Below are positions 18,250 through 26,824 of a stretch of DNA of 64,000 bases, one piece after another. Source of the stretch: ZC4RG30 sp963777735. GTDB taxonomy: Bacteria; Pseudomonadota; Gammaproteobacteria; Steroidobacterales; Steroidobacteraceae. The translations under genes were made by a program, and so were the position numbers. The stretch covers positions 744,001 to 808,000 of the forward strand of contig CAVZRQ010000008.1 in assembly GCA_963777735.1 (NCBI GenBank), read 5' to 3'. The notes under the pieces were generated by a model. That model had not been told where the DNA came from. It saw only the letters and a program-made list of their open reading frames with translations, and did no database searches. The stretch's first letter is position 1. Each line of letters begins with the position of its first letter.

Positions 18250-18984
18250 CTAACCGGCGGCTGTGCTCTGCAGGCGGGGGACGGCGCGCAGGCGATCCGT
18301 CTCCTTCCTCACCACCGCATAGCATTCACAGCACAGCCCTTCGAGTTGCGGGCGATCCAGCACCGTGATCCTGCCGCGCGAATAGTCGATGACGCCCAGC
18401 TTCTGCAGCTTGCCGGCGGCTTCCGTAACGCCCTCCCGACGCACTCCCAGCATGTTGGCAATCAGCTCCTGCGTCATCGTCAGCACGTTGCTGTCCAGGC
18501 GATCCAGCGACAGCAGCAGCCAGCGGCACAGCTGCTGATCCACCGAATGGTGGCGGTTGCAGACTGCCGTCTGCGCCATCTGCGTAATCAGAGCCTGCGT
18601 GTAACGCAGCAGCAGCAGCTGCATCTCGCCGCTGCGATGGAATTCTTCCTTGAGCAGTGGCCCTGCCAGACGCCACGCAAAGCCCGCGCTCTGCACGACC
18701 GCCCGGTTCGGCGTGGTTTCGCCGCCCATGAAAAGGGCGATGCCGATCAGGCCTTCATTGCCCACAACGGAGATTTCAGCCGAGGCGCCATTCTCCAGCA
18801 CATACAACAGCGAAACGATGCAGTTCGTCGGAAAGAAAACATGCTGCAACTGATCGCCGGACTCGTAGAGCACCTTGCCCAGCGGCATGGGAACCAGCTT
18901 GAGATGCGGGAAGATGCGATCGCATTCCTGCTGTGACAGGGCTGCAAGGAGGTGATTGAGCTGCGGTGTCTGGTTCTCTGGCAT
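18250..18984 (-). CDS. Crp/Fnr-family transcriptional regulator (paralogue A)
   Basis: This 244-residue protein has a cyclic-nucleotide-binding-type beta-roll (residues about 30-145, with VLYESGDQLQHVFFPTNCIVSLLYV) and a C-terminal winged helix (about 165-225). The recognition helix region is ANMLGVRREGVTEAAGKLQ. It lacks the N-terminal four-Cys set of Fnr iron-sulfur sensors and the exact cAMP pocket of Crp, so the signal is unknown. The C-terminus carries a Cys cluster, LCCECY. It is divergently paired with a close paralogue at 19158-19934, sharing blocks such as NRHHSVDQQLCRW. Confidence 0.9.
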   Translation of the reverse strand: MPENQTPQLNHLLAALSQQECDRIFPHLKLVPMPLGKVLYESGDQLQHVFFPTNCIVSLLYVLENGASAEISVVGNEGLIGIALFMGGETTPNRAVVQSAGFAWRLAGPLLKEEFHRSGEMQLLLLRYTQALITQMAQTAVCNRHHSVDQQLCRWLLLSLDRLDSNVLTMTQELIANMLGVRREGVTEAAGKLQKLGVIDYSRGRITVLDRPQLEGLCCECYAVVRKETDRLRAVPRLQSTAAG

Positions 18985-19076
18985 CGTTCAAGGGCCCTTT
19001 GGAGTGATCACCAGGCGGCAATGGCTTGCCGCAAGCTTACGCGAACACAATTCCGCGCTTCGCAACATCGCAGCTT

Positions 19077-19085
19077 GGGGGGGGG
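19077..19085. repeat. Nine-G homopolymer between divergent regulators
   Basis: An uninterrupted run of nine G lies in the 173-base region between the two Crp/Fnr genes. It is the longest G/C homopolymer I noticed in the window. It could change length by slippage and affect promoter spacing, or be a length artefact. Confidence 0.6.
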
Positions 19086-19120
19086 CAATTTTGACTTCTG
19101 CGAGCTTACCGGGGTCTTTC

Positions 19121-19154
19121 GGGCGCATCTGTTCGGTAGCGAACAGATGCGCCC
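19121..19154. promoter_or_regulatory. Perfect 15-bp inverted repeat in front of a Crp/Fnr gene
   Basis: GGGCGCATCTGTTCG (19121-19135) and CGAACAGATGCGCCC (19140-19154) are exact reverse complements around a GTAG loop. The right arm ends three bases before the ATG at 19158, where a ribosome-binding site would be expected and none is seen. As RNA it would form a very stable hairpin at the start codon; as DNA it is a long operator-like palindrome. Confidence 0.75.
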
Positions 19155-19157
19155 GCC

Positions 19158-19934
19158 ATGATCGATATCGTCTGGCCGTTCCGCAATCCGGAGATCTCCA
19201 TCAACGACTTTCCTGCCATCACAATTCCCTCTTTGCAGCAGAATCACCTGCTCGCCGGCCTGCCACCCACGGAGCTCGCCCGGCTGACCGGCGATCTGGA
19301 ACGCGTGCCGCTGGCACTGGGCCAGGTTCTCTACGAATCCGGCGAAACGATGTCCCACGCCTATTTCCCCACGGACTGCGTCATCTCCCTGCTCTACGTC
19401 ATGCAGAACGGCGCCTCGGCGGAAATCGCCATCGTCGGCAACGAAGGAATGATCGGCATCGCCCTCTTCATGGGTGGGGATTCAACGATGAGCCGGGCCA
19501 TCCTGCAGAACGCAGGCCATGCATACCGCATGAAGGCGCAGTTGCTGAAAGACGAATTCCAGCGGGGCAATGCGCTGAGCCGGTCGCTGCTCATGTTCAG
19601 CTCGGCATTGATCACGCAGATGGTGCAGACGGCAGCCTGCAATCGCCACCACTCAGTGGATCAGCAGCTGTGCCGCTGGATGCTGCTGAGCCTCGACAGG
19701 TTACCTACGGGGCAGATCAGGATGACGGAGAAGCTGATCGGGAACATGCTCGGCCTCAGGACTGAACAGGTGGCATCCGCAACCGGCGCGTTGAGCAGCG
19801 CGGGGTTGATCCGTTACGACGACGGCGAAATCACCGTGCTGGACCGCGCAGGCGTCGAGCGCCGTTCCTGCGAGTGTTATGGCGTCGTCAAGAAGGAATG
19901 CGACCGGCTCCTTGCCCGCAATGGCGCTGCGTAG
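19158..19934 (+). CDS. Crp/Fnr-family transcriptional regulator (paralogue B)
   Basis: This 258-residue protein is a paralogue of the divergent regulator at 18250-18984. It has the same order of beta-roll (VLYESGETMSHAYFPTDCV), dimer helix, NRHHSVDQQLCRWMLLSLDRL and winged helix (GNMLGLRTEQVASATGAL), and ends with a Cys-rich SCECYGVVKKE. It has about 20 extra N-terminal residues before the shared NHLLA block. The ATG at 19158 is the only ATG before that block but has no ribosome-binding site, so start choice is uncertain. The ligand and targets are unknown. Confidence 0.88.
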   Translation: MIDIVWPFRNPEISINDFPAITIPSLQQNHLLAGLPPTELARLTGDLERVPLALGQVLYESGETMSHAYFPTDCVISLLYVMQNGASAEIAIVGNEGMIGIALFMGGDSTMSRAILQNAGHAYRMKAQLLKDEFQRGNALSRSLLMFSSALITQMVQTAACNRHHSVDQQLCRWMLLSLDRLPTGQIRMTEKLIGNMLGLRTEQVASATGALSSAGLIRYDDGEITVLDRAGVERRSCECYGVVKKECDRLLARNGAA

Positions 19935-19935
19935 C

Positions 19936-22101
19936 CTATCTCGTCGCGATGCGACGCGCGGCTTCGGAGACATCGCCGGCCAGCAGCACAACCATCCCTT
20001 CTGGGGCGACTGGCGGGCTGAAGTAGAATCCCTGCGCTTCCGGACAACCCTGTTCCCTCAAGCAGGCGAGCTGGTCTGCCGTTTCCACGCCCTCGGCCAC
20101 CACACCCATGTGCAGGCTCCTCCCCATGCTGAGGACTGCGCCGACAATGCTGACATCATCCTTGCCGTTCTCACTACCGAGGCTGCGCACGAATGATTGA
20201 TCGATCTTGAGGCAGGTGATCGGCAGGCGCTTCACATAGCTGAGGCTGGAATAGCCTGTGCCAAAGTCATCCAGCGTCATCCGCACTCCCATATCCCGCA
20301 GTGCCCGCAGGGTAGCGTCGGTGATCCTTTCATCCTGCATCAGGAAGGTCTCCGTCAGTTCCAGCTCCAGACGATCCGGCTTGAGCCCGGTCTTCTCCAG
20401 GGTATTTCGCACCGATGCGACGAAGTCGAAAGCCCGCAGTTCCACCGCCGAAATGTTCACGGCCATGCGCACCTGCGGCAAGCCTGCGGCATCCCACGCA
20501 CGCGCCTGGCGACAGGCCTCCAACAGCACCCACCGCCCGATCGGGACGATGAGTCCGGTTTCCTCTGCAACAGAGATGAAATCTTCCGGCATTACCAGCC
20601 CGTGATGGGGTCGCTGCCAACGGACCAGCGCCTCGACTCCCCTGATCGCGCCAGTGCCCAGGCAAACCTTTGGCTGGTAGTGCAGCACGAACTCCTGCTG
20701 CTCGATTGCGCTGCGCAGGCCGCTTTCGATCGCGTGGCGCTTCACCGCACGCAGGTTCAATTCCGATTTGTAGAACTGGAAGTTGTCCCGCCCTCCATCC
20801 TTGGCCTGGTACATCGCGAAATCCGCATTCTTCAACAGGGTGTCGACGTCCATGCCGTCGTCCGGATAGATGGAGATGCCGATGCTGGCCGTGAAATACA
20901 GCGTGTGCCCCTCGATGACGTAGGGCGCGCGCATGGCGACCAGGATCTTCCTCGCGATCATTTCTGCATTGTGCGGTTCGGCAATCTGCGGCAGCAGCAC
21001 CACGAATTCATCGCCACCCTGCCGGCTGACCGTGTCCGCAGTACGCACGCAATCACGCAGGCGATCGGCCACCGCGCGCAGCAGGCCATCGCCGGTACTG
21101 TGACCCAGGGTGTCGTTGGTGTGCTTGAAGCGGTCCAGGTCAAGGTAGAGCACGGCAACCCGGTCTTGCTGGCGATCGGCCAGCGCCACCGCCTGGTTCA
21201 GGCGATCGCTGAACATCACACGGTTCGGCAGGTTGGTGAGACTGTCGTGCTGGGCGAGGTAGGCCATGCGCAGCGACATGGCCCTGGCTTCGCTCACATC
21301 GTGGAACACCATCACGGCGCCTATGACATTGCCACGGCGGTCATGCATGGGCGCGGCGGAGTCTTCGATGGCAGCCTCGACGCCATCGCGCCGGACCAGC
21401 ACGCAGTTTGGCGTGAGTGCCACGGTCCTGTTCTCCTGCATGGCCCGCGCCATCGGGTCTGGAGTGACTTCGCGGGTATTGGCGTCCAGGATCCGGAATA
21501 CCTCGTGCAGCGGCCTTCCGGATGCCTCGGCGCAGGTCCAGCCCGTGAGGCGTTCCGCCACGGCATTGAGATAGGTCACGCTGCCCGATTTGTCGGTACT
21601 GAGTACGGCGTCGCCCATTGAATTGAGCGTCACCTGAGCCCTCTCTTTTTCCTGATACAAGGCTTCGGTGATGCTGGCGCGTTCCAGCATGCTGTCTATC
21701 GCCTTCGGCAACAGGTAGCTGTCGAGGTGACTCTTCAGCAGGTAATCCTGGGCACCGCGCTGTATGGCCATTCTCGCGATCGATTCATCCGCAGGACTGC
21801 TGATCACGAGGATTGGCACCTGCGGGGCGGTCCGCAGCAACTGGTCGACTGTCGCCAGGCCATGGCTGTCCGGAAGGTTCAGGTCGGTCAGCACGGCGTC
21901 GATGACCGGAACGCTTCCCATTCCCTTCCGGGCAATGCGCTCCACGCCTGCGGCGCAGCTCTTGACCCATTCAATGCTGTAGTGGACATCCGCAACCTTG
22001 CCAAGGACCTCCTGAACCACGCCGGCAGCGAACGGATCGAGCTCGATCAACAGTATTTTTCGTAAAGCGCGCTTTCCTGCGTCGGAAACCTTCTTGTCCA
22101 T
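19936..22101 (-). CDS. Response-regulator-like REC-PAS-GGDEF-EAL c-di-GMP protein
   Basis: This 721-residue cytoplasmic protein has a receiver domain at about residues 15-135, with phospho-acceptor Asp73 (VLTDLNLPDSHG) and conserved Lys123. A PAS domain follows (about 155-275). The GGDEF domain has an intact RQGGDEF (362-366) and the inhibitory RxxD site (RTAD, 353-356). The EAL domain has an intact EALVRW (490-495) and the later DDFGTGYSS and KIDQSFV motifs. Both synthesis and breakdown of c-di-GMP are therefore possible. No histidine kinase gene adjoins it. Its 3' end faces the Crp/Fnr gene with one base between. Confidence 0.93.
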   Translation of the reverse strand: MDKKVSDAGKRALRKILLIELDPFAAGVVQEVLGKVADVHYSIEWVKSCAAGVERIARKGMGSVPVIDAVLTDLNLPDSHGLATVDQLLRTAPQVPILVISSPADESIARMAIQRGAQDYLLKSHLDSYLLPKAIDSMLERASITEALYQEKERAQVTLNSMGDAVLSTDKSGSVTYLNAVAERLTGWTCAEASGRPLHEVFRILDANTREVTPDPMARAMQENRTVALTPNCVLVRRDGVEAAIEDSAAPMHDRRGNVIGAVMVFHDVSEARAMSLRMAYLAQHDSLTNLPNRVMFSDRLNQAVALADRQQDRVAVLYLDLDRFKHTNDTLGHSTGDGLLRAVADRLRDCVRTADTVSRQGGDEFVVLLPQIAEPHNAEMIARKILVAMRAPYVIEGHTLYFTASIGISIYPDDGMDVDTLLKNADFAMYQAKDGGRDNFQFYKSELNLRAVKRHAIESGLRSAIEQQEFVLHYQPKVCLGTGAIRGVEALVRWQRPHHGLVMPEDFISVAEETGLIVPIGRWVLLEACRQARAWDAAGLPQVRMAVNISAVELRAFDFVASVRNTLEKTGLKPDRLELELTETFLMQDERITDATLRALRDMGVRMTLDDFGTGYSSLSYVKRLPITCLKIDQSFVRSLGSENGKDDVSIVGAVLSMGRSLHMGVVAEGVETADQLACLREQGCPEAQGFYFSPPVAPEGMVVLLAGDVSEAARRIATR

Positions 22102-22151
22102 GGATCAATTAAGCGGCTTTGAAGAAAACGCGTCTGTTCGCCACACCACCC

Positions 22152-22207
22152 TTCCCGGCATGGCGCCCGATGCCGATCTATTGCCGGGAAACCGTTCGTT
22201 AACGGTT
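22152..22207. promoter_or_regulatory. Two adjacent inverted repeats in a divergent promoter region
   Basis: TTCCCGGCA (22152-22160) pairs with TGCCGGGAA (22182-22190). AACCGTT (22190-22196) pairs with AACGGTT (22201-22207) across a CGTT spacer. They lie between the c-di-GMP gene (start 22101) and the metal-uptake operon (start 22367) and could bind a regulator or fold in the leader of the former. I see no Zur-box match. Confidence 0.35.
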
Positions 22208-22366
22208 GAACGCCTGCAGGAACAACCGCAAGCCCCCTGTACGCCCCCTGAACGAAGCAGAGATGAGCAAGGCGGGAGAAGGCGGGCTTTCCGTTGCGCG
22301 TAGAAAGACGCGACAATGGCGAAAGAGAAGACACTGACACACCCAGTTCTGCCGGGGGCCTGACAA

Positions 22367-22687
22367 ATGAAGCGACGAACGCTGGCATGGATGCTGTTGC
22401 CGCTGGGCGCGACAGCAGCACTGGTTGCCCATGCCCACAATCCTCTCTGCAGCTGCTTCGAGAATGAAGACAGCACGATCACCTGTGAAGGCGGTTTCAG
22501 CGATGGCGGCAAGGCCGTTGGCGTGCCTTTGCTGGTGGTCGACCAGGCGGGCAAGGTCCTGGTGGAAGGTGTCATGGGGAAGGACAGCGACTTCACTTTC
22601 GCGCGGCCCAAGGTGGCCTTCCTCGTCCGGTTCAATGCCGGCGAAGGTCATGTCATCACCATCGATGGACGGGACATTGAAAAATAG
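22367..22687 (+). CDS. Small exported Cys/His-containing protein of the metal-uptake operon
   Basis: This 106-residue protein has a signal peptide ending at about VAHAHN. The mature start NPLCSCFENEDSTITCEGG has three Cys beside two His (HAH), a possible metal site. The rest looks like a small beta domain. I do not recognise a named family. It is the first gene of an operon with DUF4198, DUF6162-like and ZnuABC-like genes, and its stop overlaps the next gene's TTG start. A role in periplasmic metal binding or delivery is inference from position and Cys content. Confidence 0.72.
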   Translation: MKRRTLAWMLLPLGATAALVAHAHNPLCSCFENEDSTITCEGGFSDGGKAVGVPLLVVDQAGKVLVEGVMGKDSDFTFARPKVAFLVRFNAGEGHVITIDGRDIEK

Positions 22688-23502
22688 ACTCCTGCCTGGC
22701 GCGCTGCTCGCGAGCCTTGCCTGCACCGCTGCCCACGCCCACTTCCAGCTGCTGTACACGCCCGAGGCGGCACTGATGGAATCGGCCGCCATACCGCTCG
22801 CGCTGGTGTTCTCGCATCCGTTCGACAACGGCTTCACCATGGACATGGGCAAGCCCGAGGCCTTCTATGTCGTCAGTCAGCGCGGCGAAGGCGAACCGAA
22901 GACTACCGACCTGATGCAGTACCTGGAGCCGATCCAGTGGTCGGGCGTGGAAACCAAGGCGGCAGCCTGGCTCGCGCAACCGCCACGCAGTGTGACGCGC
23001 TCGCTCGGCGACTACACCTATGTGCTGCGGCCGGCCCCCTATTACGAATCGCAGGAAGACAAATACATCCAGCAGATCACCAAGACCGTGGTCAACATCG
23101 GTGGTCTGCCGGGCAGCTGGGATGAGCCCCTCGGTCTGCCCGTGGAGATCGTGCCGCTCGACAAGCCCTACGCAAACTGGGTTGGCGGCGTGTTCCGTGC
23201 GGTGGTGATGTCCGGCGGCAAGCCGGTGCCCCATGCCGAGGTCGAAGTGGAATACCTGAACCATGAGCCGCAGATCGATGCGCGCCGCTTCGACCCGCAG
23301 GGCAAGGTCAAGGCGCCGCAGGCTTCCTTCGTGACGCTGAGCATTCGCGCCGACGCCATGGGCCAGATCATCATCGGACTGCCCAAGGCTGGCTGGTGGG
23401 GAATCTGCGCCCTCGACCTGGACGACAACCTGCAAGCACAAGGGCAAGGAACTCTCGGTGGATGCCGTGCTGTGGGTCAAAGCCACGGACATGTCCCGGT
23501 AG
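22677..23502 (+). pseudogene. DUF4198-like exported protein, one frameshift near the 3' end
   Basis: The protein (about 275 residues) starts at TTG 22677, inside the end of the previous gene. It opens with a signal peptide ending TAAHAHFQLLY. The HAHF start, an internal FSHPFDNGFTMDM, the Ig-like KPVPHAEVEVEYLN and the closing PKAGWWGICAL are features of DUF4198 proteins, which are linked to periplasmic nickel, cobalt or zinc uptake. Skipping one A of 23434-23435 gives the natural end KELSVDAVLWVKATDMSR with a stop at 23500-23502. Without the skip the frame runs into the next gene. The shift sits in a two-base run. Confidence 0.78.
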
Positions 23503-23508
23503 CAACGG

Positions 23509-24228
23509 ATGACCGCGAACGCCATCCAGCAGGTGCGGCCGGCGGGCGCTCGCCACGAGACGCTGGCACTGGCTGTGGCAACAGCTCTGGTTGTTGGTGT
23601 TCTCGCACTTTACGTGCTCACGCGCGGCCGCGCCGACACCCGCGAACCGTTGCATGACTGGCAGGTCAGCGCATTCAATGCCCTCACGGGTGCCGACCAG
23701 GCCATCTATAACGCGCTCTACACGGCCAAGGATGATGTGCCGTATATCTACGACGACATCAACCTGTTCAACGCACCAGGGGTGAAGTTCCGCTGGCCCG
23801 GTCTGCAGGATTTCCAGGATGCGCTGCTGCCACCCTTCTACCGGGACAAGAGCTGGGAGCAGAACGGCTCCCTGCAATGGACGCTGCATGAACCCCTGCC
23901 GGAAGGCGAGATGCAGGGCACCACCCTTTACCTCGGGACTGATGGGCAGCTGCCGCAGCAGGGCTCGTTCCTGCTCGTGATCGGCCATGTGCACGCGGGC
24001 ATCCAGAACAACAATTCCATCGTCATCTGGTGGAATCCGAAGAATCACGTCGCGATGCCGAAGAGCGGGTTTCGCGATGGACTGATCCTGCAGGGCTGGC
24101 GGGAAGTCGTGCCATACAGCGGCGCACAGGAGGTCAAACGGATCTTCGGCGACGAGGACGAAGCCAGCAGCCAGGAAGATGACCAGAACACGGCCGATGA
24201 GGCCATCGAGGGACTTTTCAGTGAGTAG
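23509..24228 (+). CDS. Membrane-anchored protein, DUF6162-like
   Basis: This 239-residue protein has one membrane segment near the N-terminus (LALAVATALVVGVLALYVL) and a periplasmic domain with DVPYIYDDINLFNAPGVKF and LLVIGHVHAGI. The C-terminal tail is acidic (FGDEDEASSQEDDQ). I recall such proteins as DUF6162, encoded beside zinc ABC transporters. The mature domain has a His pair (GHVH) that could touch metal. It lies 6 bases after the DUF4198 gene and 3 bases before the ZnuA-like gene, so it belongs to the operon. Confidence 0.66.
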   Translation: MTANAIQQVRPAGARHETLALAVATALVVGVLALYVLTRGRADTREPLHDWQVSAFNALTGADQAIYNALYTAKDDVPYIYDDINLFNAPGVKFRWPGLQDFQDALLPPFYRDKSWEQNGSLQWTLHEPLPEGEMQGTTLYLGTDGQLPQQGSFLLVIGHVHAGIQNNNSIVIWWNPKNHVAMPKSGFRDGLILQGWREVVPYSGAQEVKRIFGDEDEASSQEDDQNTADEAIEGLFSE

Positions 24229-24231
24229 CCA

Positions 24232-25164
24232 ATGATTTCCATGCCGCGAACATCCCTCGTGCTGAAAGCCGTTGCGCTGGCCCTGCTGGCAACACTCGCG
24301 TTCGGCAGCCGCTCCGCCGAAGCAGCCAGACTGAAGGTGGGCATCACGCTGCACCCCTACTACAGCTTCGTTGCCCACATCGTCGGCGATCGCGCCGATG
24401 TCGTGCCGCTGATCGGCGCCGATGCCAATCCGCATGGCTACAGCCCGCAGCCGGCCGACATGGTGCGCATCCGGTCGATGGACGTGCTGGTCGTGAACGG
24501 CATCGGCCACGACGCCTGGGCCTTCGAGATCCTCGATGCCGCCGGCATGCGCAAGAAGCTCGCGCTGATCTACGCCAACGATGGCGTATCGCTGATTCCC
24601 GTGGCCGGCGCCCCGAGCGGCGAGAAGGTGGTGAATCCCCACACCTTCATCTCGACGACTGCGGCAATCCAGCAGGTCTACACCATTGCCCGCCGTCTCG
24701 GCGAGCTCGACACCGCCAATGCCGGCTTCTACCGCGACAATGCCCGTCGCTATGCACTCGACATCCGCAAGCTGCGGGCGGAGTTCGACGCGAGGATCGC
24801 CACGACCAACCTGTCGAAGTTCCGCTGCGCCACCATGCACAGTGGCTACGATTACATCCTGCAGGAGCTTGGCCTGCAGGTCACCGCCGTGATCGAGCCG
24901 CGCCACGGCGTGGAACCCACCGCGCGCCAGATGGCCGATACCATCGACCGCATCAAGGCGGCCAAGGTGAATGTGCTGTTCGCGGAGAAATACTTCGCCA
25001 GCAAGCTGTCCGACACCATCCGGCAGGCAACCGGCGTCAGGATGTATTCCATCTCCCACATCAGCAGTGGCCCGTATACACCAGGAAAGTTCATCGACGA
25101 GATGCGCGAGAACCTCACCACCCTGGCAACAGCCATCCAGGACGCCGCCGCGGGCGGCGCTTAG
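24232..25164 (+). CDS. ZnuA-like metal ABC transporter substrate-binding protein
   Basis: This 310-residue cluster A-I binding protein has a signal peptide (cleavage near SAEA). Likely metal ligands are H68 (NPHGYSP), H137 (NPHTF), H203 (TMHSGYDY) and E252 (AEKYF), matching the three-His-plus-acid set of Zn/Mn binding proteins. There is no long His-rich loop. It should capture Zn2+ or Mn2+ in the periplasm and pass it to the permease encoded at 25896-26801. The ATG at 24232 or 24241 is the start. It is in the same operon as the ATPase 9 bases downstream. Confidence 0.9.
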   Translation: MISMPRTSLVLKAVALALLATLAFGSRSAEAARLKVGITLHPYYSFVAHIVGDRADVVPLIGADANPHGYSPQPADMVRIRSMDVLVVNGIGHDAWAFEILDAAGMRKKLALIYANDGVSLIPVAGAPSGEKVVNPHTFISTTAAIQQVYTIARRLGELDTANAGFYRDNARRYALDIRKLRAEFDARIATTNLSKFRCATMHSGYDYILQELGLQVTAVIEPRHGVEPTARQMADTIDRIKAAKVNVLFAEKYFASKLSDTIRQATGVRMYSISHISSGPYTPGKFIDEMRENLTTLATAIQDAAAGGA

Positions 25165-25173
25165 GCCAGACCC

Positions 25174-25899
25174 ATGCAAGGACCGTCGATCGAATTCGCC
25201 AGCGTCAATCTGGAACTGGGCAATACCCGGATCCTGGAAGACGTGAACTTCACCGTCCGCGCCGGCACGATCCACTGCATCGTCGGCGCCAATGGCGGTG
25301 GCAAGACCTCACTCATCCGCTCGCTGGTTGGCCAGATGCCGCACTCCGGTCGCATCAGCATCCACTGGCACGAGGGCCGGATCATCGGCTACGTGCCGCA
25401 GACGCTGGACTTCGACCGGAGCCTGCCGATCACCGTGCTCGACTTCATGGCGATGACCAGCCAGCGACGGCCGGTGTTTCTCGGTGTGTCGCGCGCGCGC
25501 CGCCAACTCATCGAAACGGTGCTGAATGGCCTTGGCCTGAACGGAAAGCTCACTGCAAAACTCGGCAGCCTTTCGGGCGGCGAGCGCCAGCGCGTGCTGT
25601 TCGCGCAGGCGATGATTCCGGAGCCCGCCCTGCTGGTGCTGGACGAACCGATGACCGGCCTCGACCTTTCCGGCAAGGAAATCCTGGAAGGCGCCATCCG
25701 CGAGTTTGCCCGCGCCGGCGGCACCGTGGTCTGGATCAATCACGACATTGTGCAGGTAGACGAAATGGCCGATGCGCTGACCTATATCAACCGGAAGGTC
25801 CTGCTGGATGGCGCTCCCCGCGAGGTCCTCGCCTCCGGCGCCGCCAGCCATCTGTTCCCCACACTGAACCTCCCCGCTCGTGAGGTTGCAGGCGCATGA
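25174..25899 (+). CDS. ZnuC-like metal ABC transporter ATPase
   Basis: This 241-residue ATPase has Walker A GANGGGKTS (residues 38-46), signature LSGGERQR, Walker B LLVLDEPMTGLD and the switch His in WINHD. The Q-loop block IGYVPQTLDFDRSLPITVLDF is typical of Zn/Mn importers. It energises uptake through the permease downstream, which it overlaps by four bases. No C-terminal regulatory domain is present. Confidence 0.92.
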   Translation: MQGPSIEFASVNLELGNTRILEDVNFTVRAGTIHCIVGANGGGKTSLIRSLVGQMPHSGRISIHWHEGRIIGYVPQTLDFDRSLPITVLDFMAMTSQRRPVFLGVSRARRQLIETVLNGLGLNGKLTAKLGSLSGGERQRVLFAQAMIPEPALLVLDEPMTGLDLSGKEILEGAIREFARAGGTVVWINHDIVQVDEMADALTYINRKVLLDGAPREVLASGAASHLFPTLNLPAREVAGA

Positions 25900-26801
25900 A
25901 CGAGCTCTACGACATTCCCCGGCAATTCATCATCGAACTCGCCAACCAGGGGACGATCCACTACACCTTCACCTATGCGTTCGTGGTCAACGGCTTCCTG
26001 TGTGCGCTGGTCGTGGGGCCGCTGCTCGGCGGCATCGGCACGATGGTGGTGGCGAAGCGCATGGCATTCTTCTCGCAGGCCGTGGGCAATGCCGCGCTGA
26101 CGGGCGTCGCGATCGGCGTGATCATCGGCGAATCCTACACAGCGCCCTATGTCTCGATGTTCAGTTTCTGCCTGTTGTTCGGCCTGCTGCTGAACTTCGC
26201 CAGGAACCGCACGAAGATGTCGTCCGACACCCTGATCGGCGTGTTCCTTTCGATATCGCTGGCGATCGGCGCCACCGCGCTGCTGTGGGTGTCGGCCAAG
26301 GTGAACACGCACATCCTCGACACCGTGATGTTCGGCTCGATCCTGACGGTGAACGATACGGACATCAGCGTGCTGCTGGTCACGGCGCTGCTCACCGCGG
26401 GAACGGCACTGCCACTCTACAACCAGATGCTGCTCGCGAGCTTCAACCCGAGCCTCGCGCATGTCCGGGGCATCAAGGTGCATCTGCTGGAATACGTGTT
26501 CGTGCTGCTCATCACCATCCTGACCGTGGCCTGCGTGAAGATCATCGGTGCGGTGCTGGTCGAGGCACTGCTGCTGATTCCCGCGGCAGCCGCGCGCAAT
26601 CTCAACCGTTCGATCCGGGGTTTCGTGCTGTGGAGCATCGCGTTTTCCACCGTGAGCTGCCTGGTCGGCATCTATGCGCCGATGCGCTTCGACCTGCCGG
26701 TGCCATCGGGCGGCGCGATCATCCTGACGGCTGCGGCGATCTTCCTGGTGACGATGCTCCTGCGCATGATGATGCCCCGTTATCGCGAAGCCAGCATCTG
26801 A
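25896..26801 (+). CDS. ZnuB-like metal ABC transporter permease
   Basis: This 301-residue inner-membrane protein has about eight to nine hydrophobic segments. AFFSQAVGNAALTGVAIG and GAVLVEALLLIPAAAARN are the family blocks of the ABC-3 (ZnuB/MntB) permeases. It forms the membrane channel for Zn2+ or Mn2+ with the ATPase at 25174-25899. It is longer at the N-terminus (about 25 polar residues) than the usual E. coli form. It is translationally coupled to the ATPase gene. Confidence 0.92.
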   Translation: MNELYDIPRQFIIELANQGTIHYTFTYAFVVNGFLCALVVGPLLGGIGTMVVAKRMAFFSQAVGNAALTGVAIGVIIGESYTAPYVSMFSFCLLFGLLLNFARNRTKMSSDTLIGVFLSISLAIGATALLWVSAKVNTHILDTVMFGSILTVNDTDISVLLVTALLTAGTALPLYNQMLLASFNPSLAHVRGIKVHLLEYVFVLLITILTVACVKIIGAVLVEALLLIPAAAARNLNRSIRGFVLWSIAFSTVSCLVGIYAPMRFDLPVPSGGAIILTAAAIFLVTMLLRMMMPRYREASI

Positions 26802-26824
26802 ACAGCGGGCCTGCGGAGAAACTC

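Noticed and set aside
20197..21621. Long plus-strand open frame opposite the GGDEF-EAL gene
   Set aside because: The complementary strand has intact receiver, GGDEF and EAL motifs; the antisense product is low in hydrophobic residues and unlike any family.
22425..23657. Apparent 410-residue protein joining the small Cys protein region, DUF4198 protein and the next gene
   Set aside because: Its start is antiphase to the small exported protein and its end is caused by the extra base at 23434-23435.
23371..25275. 634-codon minus-strand frame opposite the metal operon
   Set aside because: It overlaps several coupled plus-strand genes with clear families and shows no motif.
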